From NCBI GenBank assembly GCA_036558265.1, contig DATBFY010000402.1, positions 1-6,386 on the forward strand: a stretch of 6,386 bases of DNA. The letters run 5' to 3'. The notes beneath the pieces are model-generated. The model had not been told where the DNA came from, ran no database searches, and worked only from the letters and a program-made list of their open reading frames with translations. Of the stretch, positions 6,233 through 6,386 are shown one piece after another (position 1 is the stretch's first letter; the number at the start of each line of letters is the position of its first letter). The stretch comes from RYN-433 sp036558265 (GTDB lineage: Bacteria > Planctomycetota > Phycisphaerae > Tepidisphaerales > Tepidisphaeraceae). Position numbers and translations under genes: made by a program.

Positions 6233-6386
6233 GGGGCGGGCGGAGACCCCGGGCGCGCCGGGAACCCTGTGGGGCGCCGCAGCGCGAAGCAGGCCCGCGG
6301 GAATTGGGAGCCCATATGTGCAGATCGGGGTGGGGGCGGTGCTGGTGACCGTGTCGGAATTGATGCTGAAAAGGGGGGCGATGTCG
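6219..6386 (+). CDS. Probable EamA/SMR-like small membrane transporter, N-terminus only, cut by the right edge
   Basis: An open frame runs from ATG at 6219 for 56 codons to the edge without a stop. It overlaps the acyltransferase end by 14 nt, a layout suggesting translational coupling. The first 33 residues are rich in Ala, Gly, Arg and Pro with no conserved look. Then YVQIGVGAVLVTVSELMLKRGA begins like the first membrane helix of EamA, ArnE or EmrE-type transporters, with an acidic residue in the helix (SELMLK). An in-frame GTG at 6318 lies 7 nt after GGGAG (6306-6310), a better ribosome site than that of the ATG, and would start the protein right at the membrane segment. Members of these families export small amphipathic molecules or flip lipid-linked sugars. 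With so little sequence the family call is tentative. Confidence 0.5.
   Translation, partial: MSGVEGRAETPGAPGTLWGAAARSRPAGIGSPYVQIGVGAVLVTVSELMLKRGAMS
6306..6310 (+). promoter_or_regulatory. Ribosome binding site supporting an internal GTG start (6318)
   Basis: GGGAG is followed by a 7-nt spacer and an in-frame GTG. The ATG at 6316 that overlaps this GTG is in another frame and reaches a stop after ten codons. This favours GTG 6318 as the start of the transporter over the upstream ATG at 6219, whose only candidate site is a G-run. Confidence 0.4.

Noticed and set aside
6248..6262. Small hairpin CCCGG-GCGCG-CCGGG containing the 8-bp palindrome GGCGCGCC
   Set aside because: A 5-bp GC stem is expected by chance in such GC-rich DNA, and it lies in the putative coding or start region of the transporter.

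Overview
The window is GC-rich, gene-dense bacterial DNA that looks like part of a hopanoid (bacterial triterpenoid membrane lipid) locus. It holds three complete genes and two genes cut by the window edges. The anchor is a clear squalene-hopene cyclase with its DVDDTA catalytic motif and several QW repeats. Its neighbours include a class III aminotransferase of the type that makes aminobacteriohopanetriol (HpnO-like) and an HpnN-like RND exporter. The combination points to a hopanoid-producing Gram-negative. A planctomycete or similar GC-rich lineage is possible, but nothing in the sequence fixes the phylum.

Layout: the left arm reads leftward. The aminotransferase (1411-2796, minus) is followed after only 5 nt by the RND exporter (1405 down to the left edge, minus), so the two look co-transcribed. 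The right arm reads rightward: squalene-hopene cyclase (2981-4963), then a GNAT/FemAB-like acyltransferase (5039-6232), then the first 56 codons of a probable small-transporter gene (from 6219) that overlaps the acyltransferase stop. The arms diverge from a control region of about 185-215 bp. It contains four perfect inverted repeats, three phased GCGCA repeats, and a consensus TATAAT only 9 nt from the aminotransferase ATG.

How the genes may work together: the cyclase turns squalene into hopene. The aminotransferase would put the terminal amino group on the extended side chain, the RND protein would move hopanoids to the outer membrane, and the GNAT/FemAB-like enzyme may act on an amino-lipid or on the cell envelope. 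The genes for squalene synthesis and side-chain addition (hpnCDE, hpnH, hpnG) are not in the window. The most interesting open question is whether the acyltransferase and the downstream transporter form an uncharacterised aminohopanoid-conjugation or flipping step. No RNA gene, CRISPR array, insertion sequence or convincing terminator was seen.
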